A DNA stretch of 9,727 nt from Acidobacteriaceae bacterium (GCA_030040175.1 JASHUF010000049.1:1-9727); one strand, 5' to 3'; shown: positions 1 through 6,592, counted from the stretch's first letter. Made by a program: numbers and translations. The notes: generated by a model not told the origin, from the letters alone.

Positions 1-145
1 ATTGTAGCGGGCGGGGGTGGGGGCCGCGCGAAGGGCGGCGCGGCGTCGTTGCGGCTATTGCTCTGCGAGAAGCCATTTTGTGCTTGGCCGATCCGAGCCC
101 ATAGGGCAAACTGGGGTCTGCCCTCCCTTCCCCCGTCTGAAGCGT

Positions 146-152
146 AGGAAGG
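146..152 (+). promoter_or_regulatory. Ribosome binding site of the repeat protein gene
   Basis: AGGAAGG lies 9 bases before the ATG at 162. This near-consensus Shine-Dalgarno sequence fixes the start of the 689-residue gene and supports it being a real, translated gene. Confidence 0.7.
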
Positions 153-153
153 T

Positions 154-154
154 T
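154..154 (+). other. Spacer base between ribosome binding site and start codon (position marker)
   Basis: This base lies in the 9-nt gap between the AGGAAGG motif and the ATG at 162. It carries no independent function and only marks the normal spacing. Confidence 0.05.
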
Positions 155-161
155 CATCTCA

Positions 162-2231
162 ATGCCTTTGATTGACCAAGTCCATTCTGACGAGCTCGAA
201 AAGCTGGCACGCTCGCGGTTCGATCCGGAGCTAGCCGAGGCCGAGTTGAAGGTTGTTCGTGACTCCGCCAGTTCCACCCGACCTGGCGTGCCCGACGCCG
301 ATGCGCCTCGCCCAGTGGTTAGGGCTGAGTTTTTACGTTGGCAGGCCACGGACGGCGACGCCGTTCGATATATCGATCCGCTGGGTCTCCGGGCCTATGG
401 CGTGACCTTGCCGGGAGATCTCAATTTCGGAGAATGTCGCATCGCGTTTCCGCTCGACTTCCGTATGTGTACCTTCGAGGGGGGGCTGGATCTCTCGTCC
501 GCTGAGTTGAGAGACCTACTTCTCGTGTGTTGCTCTGTGAAGGGGGCCGTCCAGGCCGGATGGCTCGATGTAATCGGCTCGGTCGTTCTCAACGGTAGCC
601 GATTCGCCAGCGAAGTATCGATGATGGGAGCACGGATGAGCGGCGATTTGCACTTTCACGCCTCGGCTTTTGAGGTGAATGGGGTCAATGCTCTGTCCGC
701 GGACGGAATTCATGTTGGCGGCAACTTCCAATTCCATCACGGTTCCACCTCGAACGGAGTGATCAGGCTGCTGGGTGCGCAGATAGGCGGCGGCTTCGAC
801 TGCGCCGGCGCAAGAATCGAGGTATCGGAAGGACTGGCGCTGTTCGCAGATGGTGTCCAAGTTGGCCGCACGGTGCTATTGGCGGCTGGTTTTTCAGCCA
901 CAGGAACGATCAGTTTGCACGGCGCGCGGATCGGGGGGCCTTTGGACTGTTCCGGCGCAAAGCTTGAGGTCAAACACGGGGATGCTATATGTGCGCATCG
1001 GGCGAGTATCGACGGAGGGGTTTTTCTAAGCGAAGGATTTACCTCCACCGGGAATATAGGCCTGCTCTACTCACGGATCCGGGCGGGATTGTTTTGCGCC
1101 GGTGCGAGCTTGATGGTGAAGGGAGGGAACGCGCTGTCCGCCGACGGGGCCGAAATCGCTGGCGCCGTTCACTTGGACAAAGGTTTCTCATCAACGGGTG
1201 AGGTTGTCCTGCGTAGCGCCCAGCTCAGAGGAGGGCTGTTCTGCTCCGGCGGGAAGTTTTGTGCAAAAGGCGACGCGCTCACCTTGGAAGGCGCCAGGAT
1301 CGATGGCAGCGTCTTTCTGAGAGAGGGCTTCGAGTGCCCGGGCACGGTCGGGCTGGTGAACACGGTGATCGGGGGCAACCTCCTGTGCACTGGGGCACGG
1401 ATTGCCGTGATGGATTGCTTGAACATGAGTGTTGGGGGCGATTTTGTTTGGCAGCGCGTCGAAAAATCCGCGGACACCAAGCTGGGGCTATTTGGTGCGA
1501 GAATTAAGACGCTCCGCGACGATCGCGGGAGTTGGCCGGAAGAGGGGAAGCTCGACCTCCGCGGACTGGTCTATGAAGAGCTCACGACCCACCGTCTACA
1601 GGGACGGGAGGATGTCGCGGGAAAAGGGCTCGGGGACGAGCCGCTTGTCGCTGGGGAGCGGATCAAGTGGTTGATGCTGCAGCGCCCGGATAAGCGTAGA
1701 GAGCCGCAGCCTTGGATGCAATTGCGAGGTCTGCTCGAGGAGAAAGGTGACAGCAAAGGAGCGAAGCACGTTCTTTACAGATTTCGCTGCTTGCAGGCGC
1801 AAGAGAGCAGCCTTATCTCACGCCGGCTGAAGATTGCATTCGCGTGGCTTGAGGAATCCCCTCAGCGCATCTTGTGGTTCGTCGGATTCACCCTTCTGCT
1901 CTTCACCTGTATCTTCCGGAACGCAGGAGCCCAGAAAGCAATCGCCCCAACCGAAAAAGAGGCGTATGAGCCTTTTGCCGCCGAGAAACCTATCCCTCTG
2001 GCGTACCCCAGATTCAGTCCGTTCATATACACGCTCGAAAACGCCCTTCCATTGGTGAGGTTTGGCGAGGACGAAAAATGGGCGCCGGACCCGAATTTTC
2101 CATCAAAAAGCTGGCTAACAAATTACTGGTTTTTAATGTGGATGCGTTGGGCGCTGGTCGTTTGGGGCTGGTTCCAGGCCGGAATCCTTGGCGCAGCGAT
2201 CATCGAGCGCTTCAGACCGATGCAGTCCTAA
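162..2231 (+). CDS. Membrane-anchored tandem-repeat (beta-helix-like) protein, function unknown
   Basis: I do not recognise a characterised family. The centre is built from five consecutive units of 49 residues (the last 48), at about residues 154-202, 203-251, 252-300, 301-349 and 350-397, followed by a partial sixth. Each unit follows the pattern GA.IGG.L.C.GA.L.V, then G.AL.A.G..I.G.V.L..GF...G. The regular G/A/hydrophobic spacing suggests a stacked right-handed beta-solenoid, loosely like pentapeptide-repeat proteins (inference). After the repeats comes a charged, probably helical region (about 480-565), a hydrophobic helix at 570-590, a roughly 65-residue linker rich in P and aromatic residues, and a second hydrophobic, Trp-rich helix at about 656-681 near the C-terminus. 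There is no N-terminal signal peptide, so the solenoid is probably cytoplasmic and tethered by two membrane helices. A good Shine-Dalgarno supports the start. ruvX begins 9 bp after the stop, so the two may be co-transcribed. Function cannot be assigned. Confidence 0.85.
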   Translation: MPLIDQVHSDELEKLARSRFDPELAEAELKVVRDSASSTRPGVPDADAPRPVVRAEFLRWQATDGDAVRYIDPLGLRAYGVTLPGDLNFGECRIAFPLDFRMCTFEGGLDLSSAELRDLLLVCCSVKGAVQAGWLDVIGSVVLNGSRFASEVSMMGARMSGDLHFHASAFEVNGVNALSADGIHVGGNFQFHHGSTSNGVIRLLGAQIGGGFDCAGARIEVSEGLALFADGVQVGRTVLLAAGFSATGTISLHGARIGGPLDCSGAKLEVKHGDAICAHRASIDGGVFLSEGFTSTGNIGLLYSRIRAGLFCAGASLMVKGGNALSADGAEIAGAVHLDKGFSSTGEVVLRSAQLRGGLFCSGGKFCAKGDALTLEGARIDGSVFLREGFECPGTVGLVNTVIGGNLLCTGARIAVMDCLNMSVGGDFVWQRVEKSADTKLGLFGARIKTLRDDRGSWPEEGKLDLRGLVYEELTTHRLQGREDVAGKGLGDEPLVAGERIKWLMLQRPDKRREPQPWMQLRGLLEEKGDSKGAKHVLYRFRCLQAQESSLISRRLKIAFAWLEESPQRILWFVGFTLLLFTCIFRNAGAQKAIAPTEKEAYEPFAAEKPIPLAYPRFSPFIYTLENALPLVRFGEDEKWAPDPNFPSKSWLTNYWFLMWMRWALVVWGWFQAGILGAAIIERFRPMQS
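621..1352 (+). repeat. Tandem 147-bp coding repeats (49-residue units) within the membrane-anchored protein
   Basis: Five in-frame units begin at about 621, 768, 915, 1062 and 1209. They are clearly related at protein level (GARIGG, DCSGAKLEV, SADG, GF.STG) but quite diverged at DNA level. This points to old internal duplication kept by structural selection rather than recent slippage. The alignment was made by eye from the translation. Confidence 0.8.
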
Positions 2232-2240
2232 GGGCTTGCC

Positions 2241-2711
2241 GTGACATCGACCCAAATGCCTGACGCGCCCCCCGCGCGCTATCTCGGTCTGGACGTGGGC
2301 ACTCGCCGCGTGGGCGTAGCCGTGTCAGACGAGCTGGGGCTGACGGCGCAGCCGGTGCTGACGCTCGGGCGCAAGAGCAACCCGCGCGACGACCTGCGTT
2401 CGCTGGCGCGGCTGGCGCGGCGCTTCGGCGTGGCCGGGATCGTGGTGGGGCTGCCTCTCTATCTTTCCGGCGAAGAGAGCCCGCAGGCCAGGAAGACGCG
2501 CGCCTTTGCCGGCGAGCTGGGCAAGCTGACGGGGCTGCCGATTTACTTCGAGGACGAGCGGCTGACGAGCCGCGAGGCGCACGGGATTCTTTACAAGTCT
2601 GGGCGGAAACGGCAGGCGCACAGGCGCGTGGTGGATCAGGTGGCGGCGGCGCTGATCCTGCAGGGGTTCCTGGAAGGGCGAGGAAAGGGGACGCAGAGGG
2701 CAGGGACTTAG
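2241..2711 (+). CDS. ruvX: RuvX/YqgF family putative Holliday junction resolvase (pre-16S rRNA nuclease)
   Basis: This is an RNase H-fold nuclease of the YqgF family, linked in the literature to 5' maturation of 16S rRNA and proposed as a Holliday junction resolvase. The family signatures are all present: the first strand GLDVGTRRVGVAVSD with the catalytic Asp at residue 18, the VVGLPL strand followed by a Ser/Glu-rich turn, the FEDERLTS motif with acidic residue Glu106, and the C-terminal VDQVAAALILQ with Asp132. The length of 156 residues is typical (about 140-160). The GTG start at 2241 is supported by AAGGG (2230-2234) six bases upstream. An ATG at 2256 is the alternative and would trim five non-conserved residues. 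It follows the repeat protein by 9 bp and may be translationally coupled to it. The GC-rich codon use is ordinary for the flanking chromosome. Confidence 0.93.
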   Translation: MTSTQMPDAPPARYLGLDVGTRRVGVAVSDELGLTAQPVLTLGRKSNPRDDLRSLARLARRFGVAGIVVGLPLYLSGEESPQARKTRAFAGELGKLTGLPIYFEDERLTSREAHGILYKSGRKRQAHRRVVDQVAAALILQGFLEGRGKGTQRAGT

Positions 2712-2856
2712 GGACCAAGGGGCTGAAGGCCAGGGGGCTGGAGGTTACGGGAAAGCCTGCCGGACGAAAGCTGCGGAGCCGGGTCCGCGTATAATGAAGC
2801 AGTCAGTTTCTCTTATCTTTTGCGGGTAGAGTCCCCCTCCCCGCCACGGACCGCAG
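2712..2856. other. Intergenic region with the greA leader
   Basis: This holds a G-rich, loosely repetitive stretch (2712-2745, in which AGGGGCTG-like words recur) and then the TATAAT box and leader of greA. In the leader, GCGGG (2822-2826) can pair with CCCGC (2840-2844) just before the start codon, a weak hairpin that could modulate translation (inference). Confidence 0.4.
2790..2795 (+). promoter_or_regulatory. Candidate sigma-70 -10 box upstream of greA
   Basis: A perfect TATAAT hexamer lies 61 bases before the greA ATG, in otherwise GC-rich sequence where such a match is unexpected by chance. I see no good TTGACA-like -35 at the usual distance, so the promoter call rests on the -10 alone. 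Initiation here would give a leader of roughly 55 nt. Confidence 0.42.
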
Positions 2857-3369
2857 ATGCCCGAACACATCAAGAGACAGCTTGAAGAGGAGATCAAGCA
2901 GCTCGAGTTCGAGCTGACTACTGAGCTGCCGGCCGAGATCAAGAAGGCCAGGGCGATGGGAGACCTGTCAGAAAACGCCGAGTACCACATGGCCAAGCAG
3001 CGCCAAGAGTTTGTGAATGCGCGGCTGGGGCAGTTGAAAAAGCGCATGGCGGCGCTGTCGCTGGTGAACCTATCGAACATCCCCAAGGACAGGGCCGGGC
3101 TGGGATCGACGGTATTGGTCTTCGACTCGACCAAGGAGGAAGAGATTGTTTACCGGCTGGTAACCAGCGAGGAGTCCGATGTGGCCAAGGGATTGATCTC
3201 GACCACATCGCCGATCGGACGCGGGCTGGTGGGCAAGCGCGTGGGCGACGTGGCCACCATCGTTACGCCCAACGGCAAGCGTGAGCTGGAAGTGCTGAAG
3301 CTGACCACGATTCACGACGAAGCCGGCGAGGAAGACGAAGGCGACAAGGCTGCGGCGGCCGGCAAGTAA
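2857..3369 (+). CDS. greA: Transcription elongation factor GreA/GreB family
   Basis: Gre factors enter the secondary channel of RNA polymerase and stimulate cleavage of backtracked transcripts. The N-terminal coiled coil (about residues 1-70) carries the diagnostic loop MGDLSENAEYH with the acidic tip residues Asp36 and Glu39, equivalent to E. coli Asp41 and Glu44. The C-terminal FKBP-like domain (about 80-150) ends in the usual IG..L.GK..GD..... P.G.... EVL pattern. The protein is 170 residues against about 158 in E. coli GreA. The extra length is an acidic then Ala-rich C-terminal tail (HDEAGEEDEGDKAAAAGK). The start is the first ATG that gives a complete coiled coil; the Shine-Dalgarno is weak. 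The gene has its own likely promoter (2790) and terminator (3377-3416), so it is probably monocistronic. GreA rather than GreB is chosen on overall similarity. Confidence 0.93.
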   Translation: MPEHIKRQLEEEIKQLEFELTTELPAEIKKARAMGDLSENAEYHMAKQRQEFVNARLGQLKKRMAALSLVNLSNIPKDRAGLGSTVLVFDSTKEEEIVYRLVTSEESDVAKGLISTTSPIGRGLVGKRVGDVATIVTPNGKRELEVLKLTTIHDEAGEEDEGDKAAAAGK

Positions 3370-3375
3370 GAAGAA

Positions 3376-3485
3376 CTAGCTGCTAGCGTCTAGCCTCTAG
3401 CTTCTAGCTCTTTTTTCGGTGGAATGATCGACTTAATCCGGCTGCGGAAAAAGCTAACGGCTAGAAGCTAGGAGCTAAAAGCTAA
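3376..3485. repeat. CTAG-rich short repeat tract with two inverted clusters
   Basis: The space between greA and the phosphatidyltransferase holds a left cluster of CTAGC words at roughly 7-bp steps (3376-3409), a spacer of about 38 bp bounded by T6 and A5 runs, and a right cluster of GCTA/CTAG words (3451-3485). The right cluster is roughly the reverse complement of the left. The whole could fold into one long imperfect hairpin, or each cluster could fold alone. CTAG is normally a rare tetranucleotide in bacterial DNA, so this density is notable. The right arm reaches to within three bases of the next start codon. Confidence 0.65.
3377..3416 (+). terminator. Candidate intrinsic terminator of greA
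   Basis: TAGCTGCTAG (3377-3386) can pair with CTAGCTTCTA (3397-3406) at 8 of 10 positions. The stem is followed by GCTC and a run of six T (3411-3416), 8 bases after the greA stop. The hairpin is formed from the CTAG repeat tract, so alternative pairings are possible. Confidence 0.45.
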
Positions 3486-3487
3486 GA

Positions 3488-4114
3488 ATGACCTGGACCA
3501 GCGCATTCGGCCGCGCCTGCGGTTGGCTGCTCGACCGCATCGTGCACGGCCTCGCGCTCACCCGCATCTCGCCCAACGTGCTCACGTTTCTGGGGCTGGT
3601 GATCAACATCGCTGCGGCGTTCCTGTTCGGGCATGCGAATGCAACCAACAACGACCGCATGTTTCTGTACGCCGGGCTGGTGATCGTAGGCGCGGGGCTG
3701 TTCGACATGGTGGACGGGCGCGTGGCGCGGCGCACCAACCAGGTGACCGTCTTCGGGTCGTTCTTCGACTCGGTGATCGACCGCTATTCGGACGTGGTGC
3801 TGTTCTTCGGCCTGCTGGTCTACTACGGGCGCATCAATCGATTCCGTTATGTCGTGCTGGTGGCGTTCGTCATGGTGACCTCGCTGATGGTGAGCTATAC
3901 GCGGGCACGGGCGGAGTCGCTGATCGGCCAGTGCAAGGTGGGCTTCATGGAGCGGCCGGAGCGGATCGTGCTTATCATCCTGGGCGCGTTCTTCAACCAC
4001 TGGGGCGTCATGGCGCCGGTGTTGTGGGTGCTGGCGGTGCTCTCCACCATCACCGTGGTTCACCGCATCACGTACACCTACCAGAACACCAAGTTCCTGG
4101 CGCCGCTGGGGTAG
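3488..4114 (+). CDS. CDP-alcohol phosphatidyltransferase (PgsA/phosphatidylinositol phosphate synthase-like)
   Basis: This integral membrane enzyme transfers a phosphatidyl group from CDP-diacylglycerol to an alcohol acceptor. The family signature D-x2-DG-x2-AR-x8-G-x3-D-x3-D is complete: Asp73, Asp76, Gly77, Ala80, Arg81, Gly90, Asp94 and Asp98. Several hydrophobic helices follow (about 30-47, 55-72, 100-112, 122-137, 158-190). The stretch YTRARAES...GFMERPERIVLI resembles the inositol-phosphate-type synthases of actinobacteria and archaea more than E. coli PgsA, so the acceptor may be an inositol or glycerol phosphate; I cannot decide which. At 208 residues the length is normal. The start is the ATG at 3488, with only a weak Shine-Dalgarno within the CTAG repeat tract. 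The last 17 codons are exactly repeated at 6538-6590, which marks this gene's 3' end as the site of an apparent insertion. The protein itself is intact. Confidence 0.9.
   Translation: MTWTSAFGRACGWLLDRIVHGLALTRISPNVLTFLGLVINIAAAFLFGHANATNNDRMFLYAGLVIVGAGLFDMVDGRVARRTNQVTVFGSFFDSVIDRYSDVVLFFGLLVYYGRINRFRYVVLVAFVMVTSLMVSYTRARAESLIGQCKVGFMERPERIVLIILGAFFNHWGVMAPVLWVLAVLSTITVVHRITYTYQNTKFLAPLG
4060..4112 (+). repeat. 53-bp direct repeat, left copy (3' end of phosphatidyltransferase gene)
   Basis: This copy is identical base for base to 6538-6590. It runs from the last base of codon 191 to the first base of the TAG stop, encoding HRITYTYQNTKFLAPLG. Identity stops sharply on both sides: the bases before 4060 and after 4112 bear no resemblance to those before 6538 and after 6590. 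Confidence 0.97.
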
Positions 4115-4278
4115 CTCTAGGAATTTCTTGAAATAAGTACACGGTGTGCGGCGCTGCATAGCGCTGGTTCGTCTTACAGGTATGCGCGGCGGCGAGCGGG
4201 TTGAGGAGGGGATGCTGCTTTGAGCGAAGAAATTATCTGTCGGGTCAGTTAGAGACAACTGAATCAAAATTTATATAG
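4115..4278. other. Gene-free stretch at the left end of the inserted segment
   Basis: This lies between the convergent ends of the phosphatidyltransferase and hydrolase genes. A more GC-rich middle (about 4140-4215) is flanked by AT-rich ends. Two small palindromes are visible, AGCGC-type around 4150-4165 and CAGTT/AACTG around 4247-4261. Neither has a convincing T-run, so they are at best weak terminators. Confidence 0.35.
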
Positions 4279-6501
4279 TCATTGGCTCTTCGATGAAGCT
4301 GTTCTCTGCCGATCCAGCCAGTCAAAAACTAACTTCTGTGTCGGTTGAGGGAAGCGATTAAAATCGGCCGGTGTCAGCATCTCGACATTCTTAAATCGCT
4401 GCACCATACTCTTCAGTGCTTCGGAATCAGCGTACCGGTCATGAGTGGGCGCTATCAGAAGCACTTTACGATCCTGGATTTTCTGAAAAATGTCGTCGTA
4501 ATCAACAGGAAGATCCGCAGGCCGATCTGCATAAAAGCCAAGCCGCGGCAGAAGCCCGTGCAAGTGAGAGTATGCGCGGACGCCTTCCGTTCCGACTGAG
4601 GTGCGCAAAGGCGTAATCCCGGCGACCGATACGATTGCCGCCGGCCTCTCATCGAAAGCCGAGGTCCATAGCGCCACCTTGCCTCCCAGAGAATAGCCCA
4701 CCAGATAGAGCTTCGAAGCATCGATCGTCTCCTGTTCTGAAGCTGCAGTAATAGCAGCTCTCGTATCGGCGATCATCTTGCCTAAAAGCGACCATTGGGG
4801 ATAACGCTGATAAAAATTTTTAGCGTGCTCCACACGCGTTCCGAAGCCAATCTGATCAAATGCCAGGACGGCATATCCACGCCGTGTCAGTTCTTCAAAA
4901 GGATCCTTGGCATTTTCTGAATAGCCGGTGCTATAGGTAAATGGATGTAACCAGATGACGAGGGGTATTTTCCCCTCGGATTTCAGGGGCAGATAGAGAT
5001 CTGCCCTCAGATCCACCCCGAAAGGGACAGGAACTGTTTTCATCTTCTCGCTTTTGACCGGCTGATAAAGGAGTTCCATCCAGCCCGGAGCTGTCAGGAT
5101 ATGAAAGCCGTACTTCGGCGGAAACTGAACCTGTGGAGGTTCGGTACCGATTGCCCAGGCTATTCTGTCATTTGCAGGATAGCTTTTTTCAGTTTCCCCT
5201 GAAGCTCTTTTCCAATTTTCAAACGTATAGCCAAAAACGAATGTTGGATTCGGAACCGGTTCAGGCACGCGTCCAAAAGCTGCATCAAGAAAATCTACAT
5301 AGGCTTCGATATCGCCCGCCGTTGTAGCGTGATATCCCGCGCGCAGGCGCAGTCCCAGGTTATTGGGTGCTCCAAGAAATTTGTAGACGCTCTGCAGCGC
5401 ACGAAAATTTTGTTCATACCCAAAATCACTACCCTGCTCTTCCGTGTATGAACAGGTTAGGAGAAGTCTTCTTGGGGCAATAAGTGCGAGGACAGAATTT
5501 TGGTCAAAAGGTAATTTATCCTCGCGGCCGGCAAAAAAGCGCAGCCTCGGATGAAACCAGTGCGGAAAATTTCCTGTGATCTGCTCAATGCTTTCTGTGG
5601 CGAACGGATCGCTTGTATACCGCCAGGGATTGCCTTCGCCTGTATTTCCACTTGATGGAACAACCGCGGTTATACGCTCATCGAAGGCGGCGGCTAACAC
5701 CGCCTGTTTGCCATTCCTTGAATGGCCGGATAGCGCTATATAGCGGCGATCCACTTCAGGCAATGTATAAAGATAGTCCACGGCGCGGCTGGCAGCCCAG
5801 GCCCACCGCGCCAGGCAGGAGAAATCATAATCCGGATAGAGCTCGATGAATTTATCCGAATCATCCTCAAACCCATAGTCCGGATCAGCGGCGAAATAAA
5901 TAACACCCAGGTAGCCACGCGCCACGGCAGTGGCTGCCCATGGCCGCATTCTGTTGTGGTTTGTCAAAAACACAGGAAGCGGCCCATGATGGGGCGGAAT
6001 CAGCAATTGGACTCTCAGCGATCCACGATGGTTGGGGCCAAACTCCAGGCGAACATGGCGAACAGTGATGTCTCCTTCACGATGCTCCGCAGTAACGATT
6101 GCGCGAAGATTATCGGGAGCAGGCGGTATTCTACCCGTAAGCCAATGCTCCATTTGCATGCGGATCTCCTTCCGGCGATCCGCCCAGTCTTGTGGATTCT
6201 CAATTCCGGTCAGGACATCAGGCAGAAATGCCTGAGAACGGAAAGCGGAAAACCTGGGAGGGAGCTCGCCAGTGCGTTTCTGCCAATCCTCCCAGTTTCC
6301 ATCAACGGCATTGATTCTTCCGGTATGCGGCGGATGTGTTGGCGTCAGCACACGAAGAAGCAGTTCGAGAGCCTCACGCTGCTCCTTTTCATCTCCGGCT
6401 GTATCAGGCTCAAGCATGGTAGCGTCCCAATGTCGAGGGAATACCACGGAACGGGGCATGAATGCGCTCGCCAACATTTTGCAAAGTACTCGTCTATCCA
6501 T
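4279..6501 (-). CDS. Two-domain alpha/beta hydrolase: CE15 glucuronoyl esterase-like domain plus a second hydrolase domain
   Basis: Domain 1 (about residues 90-415) resembles CE15 glucuronoyl esterases, which cut ester bonds between lignin alcohols and glucuronoxylan. It has the nucleophile elbow GHSRNGK (Ser261; CE15 usually has Cys where this has His), an acidic residue in GNTGEGNPW (Glu289), the LPFDQ...LIAPRRLL block, and His391 in GYHATTAGD. The Ser-Glu-His spacing matches CE15. Domain 2 (about 455-735) has a second elbow, GYSLGG (Ser604), and an acid candidate Asp688 in THDRYAD. No His follows Asp688, so its catalytic triad looks incomplete. The N-terminus (MDRRVLCKMLASAF) is a poor signal peptide although such esterases are usually exported, and I see no good Shine-Dalgarno. 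ATG codons for Met9, Met15 and Met29 are alternative starts. It is the only gene of a lower-GC segment bounded by 53-bp repeats and is probably acquired. Hydrolase is sure; the substrate is inference. Confidence 0.85.
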   Translation of the reverse strand: MDRRVLCKMLASAFMPRSVVFPRHWDATMLEPDTAGDEKEQREALELLLRVLTPTHPPHTGRINAVDGNWEDWQKRTGELPPRFSAFRSQAFLPDVLTGIENPQDWADRRKEIRMQMEHWLTGRIPPAPDNLRAIVTAEHREGDITVRHVRLEFGPNHRGSLRVQLLIPPHHGPLPVFLTNHNRMRPWAATAVARGYLGVIYFAADPDYGFEDDSDKFIELYPDYDFSCLARWAWAASRAVDYLYTLPEVDRRYIALSGHSRNGKQAVLAAAFDERITAVVPSSGNTGEGNPWRYTSDPFATESIEQITGNFPHWFHPRLRFFAGREDKLPFDQNSVLALIAPRRLLLTCSYTEEQGSDFGYEQNFRALQSVYKFLGAPNNLGLRLRAGYHATTAGDIEAYVDFLDAAFGRVPEPVPNPTFVFGYTFENWKRASGETEKSYPANDRIAWAIGTEPPQVQFPPKYGFHILTAPGWMELLYQPVKSEKMKTVPVPFGVDLRADLYLPLKSEGKIPLVIWLHPFTYSTGYSENAKDPFEELTRRGYAVLAFDQIGFGTRVEHAKNFYQRYPQWSLLGKMIADTRAAITAASEQETIDASKLYLVGYSLGGKVALWTSAFDERPAAIVSVAGITPLRTSVGTEGVRAYSHLHGLLPRLGFYADRPADLPVDYDDIFQKIQDRKVLLIAPTHDRYADSEALKSMVQRFKNVEMLTPADFNRFPQPTQKLVFDWLDRQRTASSKSQ

Positions 6502-6537
6502 ATCGAGATGTTACCGTGATGTTCGTAATTGCCTCAA

Positions 6538-6590
6538 TCACCGCATCACGTACACCTACCAGAACACCAAGTTCCTGGCGCCGCTGGGGT
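6538..6590 (+). repeat. 53-bp direct repeat, right copy (orphan tail of phosphatidyltransferase gene)
   Basis: This is a perfect copy of 4060-4112, followed by GA so that the frame would end in TGA (6590-6592). No phosphatidyltransferase sequence precedes it: bases 6520-6537 are unrelated to 4042-4059. It is most simply the original 3' end of the gene, left behind when the hydrolase segment was inserted upstream of it. Confidence 0.95.
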
Positions 6591-6592
6591 GA

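Larger units (their letters stand above)
1..161. other. Gene-free left edge, upstream region of the repeat protein
   Basis: I find no convincing coding frame here. The first 50 bases are extremely G-rich (runs of G with GCG steps), and the rest is mixed sequence leading to a good ribosome binding site for the next gene. It probably contains the promoter of the 162-2231 gene, but I cannot point to a confident -35/-10 pair. The end of an upstream gene may lie just outside the window. Confidence 0.4.
4113..6590. mobile_element. Putative inserted segment between the 53-bp direct repeats
   Basis: The 2478-bp unit (one repeat copy plus unique DNA) carries a single gene, the minus-strand two-domain hydrolase. 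Its coding DNA is visibly richer in A and T than the genes on either side, with many A/T-ending codons (for example AAA, GAT, TTT), whereas neighbours strongly prefer G/C-ending codons. The flanking repeat restores the phosphatidyltransferase reading frame and stop (TAG instead of the presumed older TGA at 6590-6592). I see no integrase, transposase or terminal inverted repeats, so it may be a decayed element, a passenger moved in trans, or a recombination product. Confidence 0.5.

Noticed and set aside
2212..2718. A 168-residue minus-strand open frame across ruvX
   Set aside because: The Ala/Arg/Pro/Ser-rich low-complexity translation is typical of antisense frames in GC-rich genes, and ruvX on the plus strand is unambiguous.
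3482..4267. A 261-residue open frame on the minus strand opposite the phosphatidyltransferase gene
   Set aside because: The translation is rich in His, Arg, Gln and Pro with no domain pattern. It is the antisense shadow of a clear membrane enzyme with a complete catalytic motif.
5956..6519. A 187-residue plus-strand open frame opposite the hydrolase N-terminal half
   Set aside because: It has no domain pattern and lies entirely antisense to the CE15-like domain.
4113..6537. Insertion sequence or integrative element with its own recombinase
   Set aside because: No transposase, integrase or resolvase frame and no terminal inverted repeats are visible, so I describe it only as a putative inserted segment.
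6272..6592. A 106-residue plus-strand open frame ending in the duplicated HRITYTYQNTKFLAPLG tail
   Set aside because: Only the tail is phosphatidyltransferase sequence. The preceding 89 residues are antisense to the hydrolase, so this is a junction artefact and not a gene fusion.
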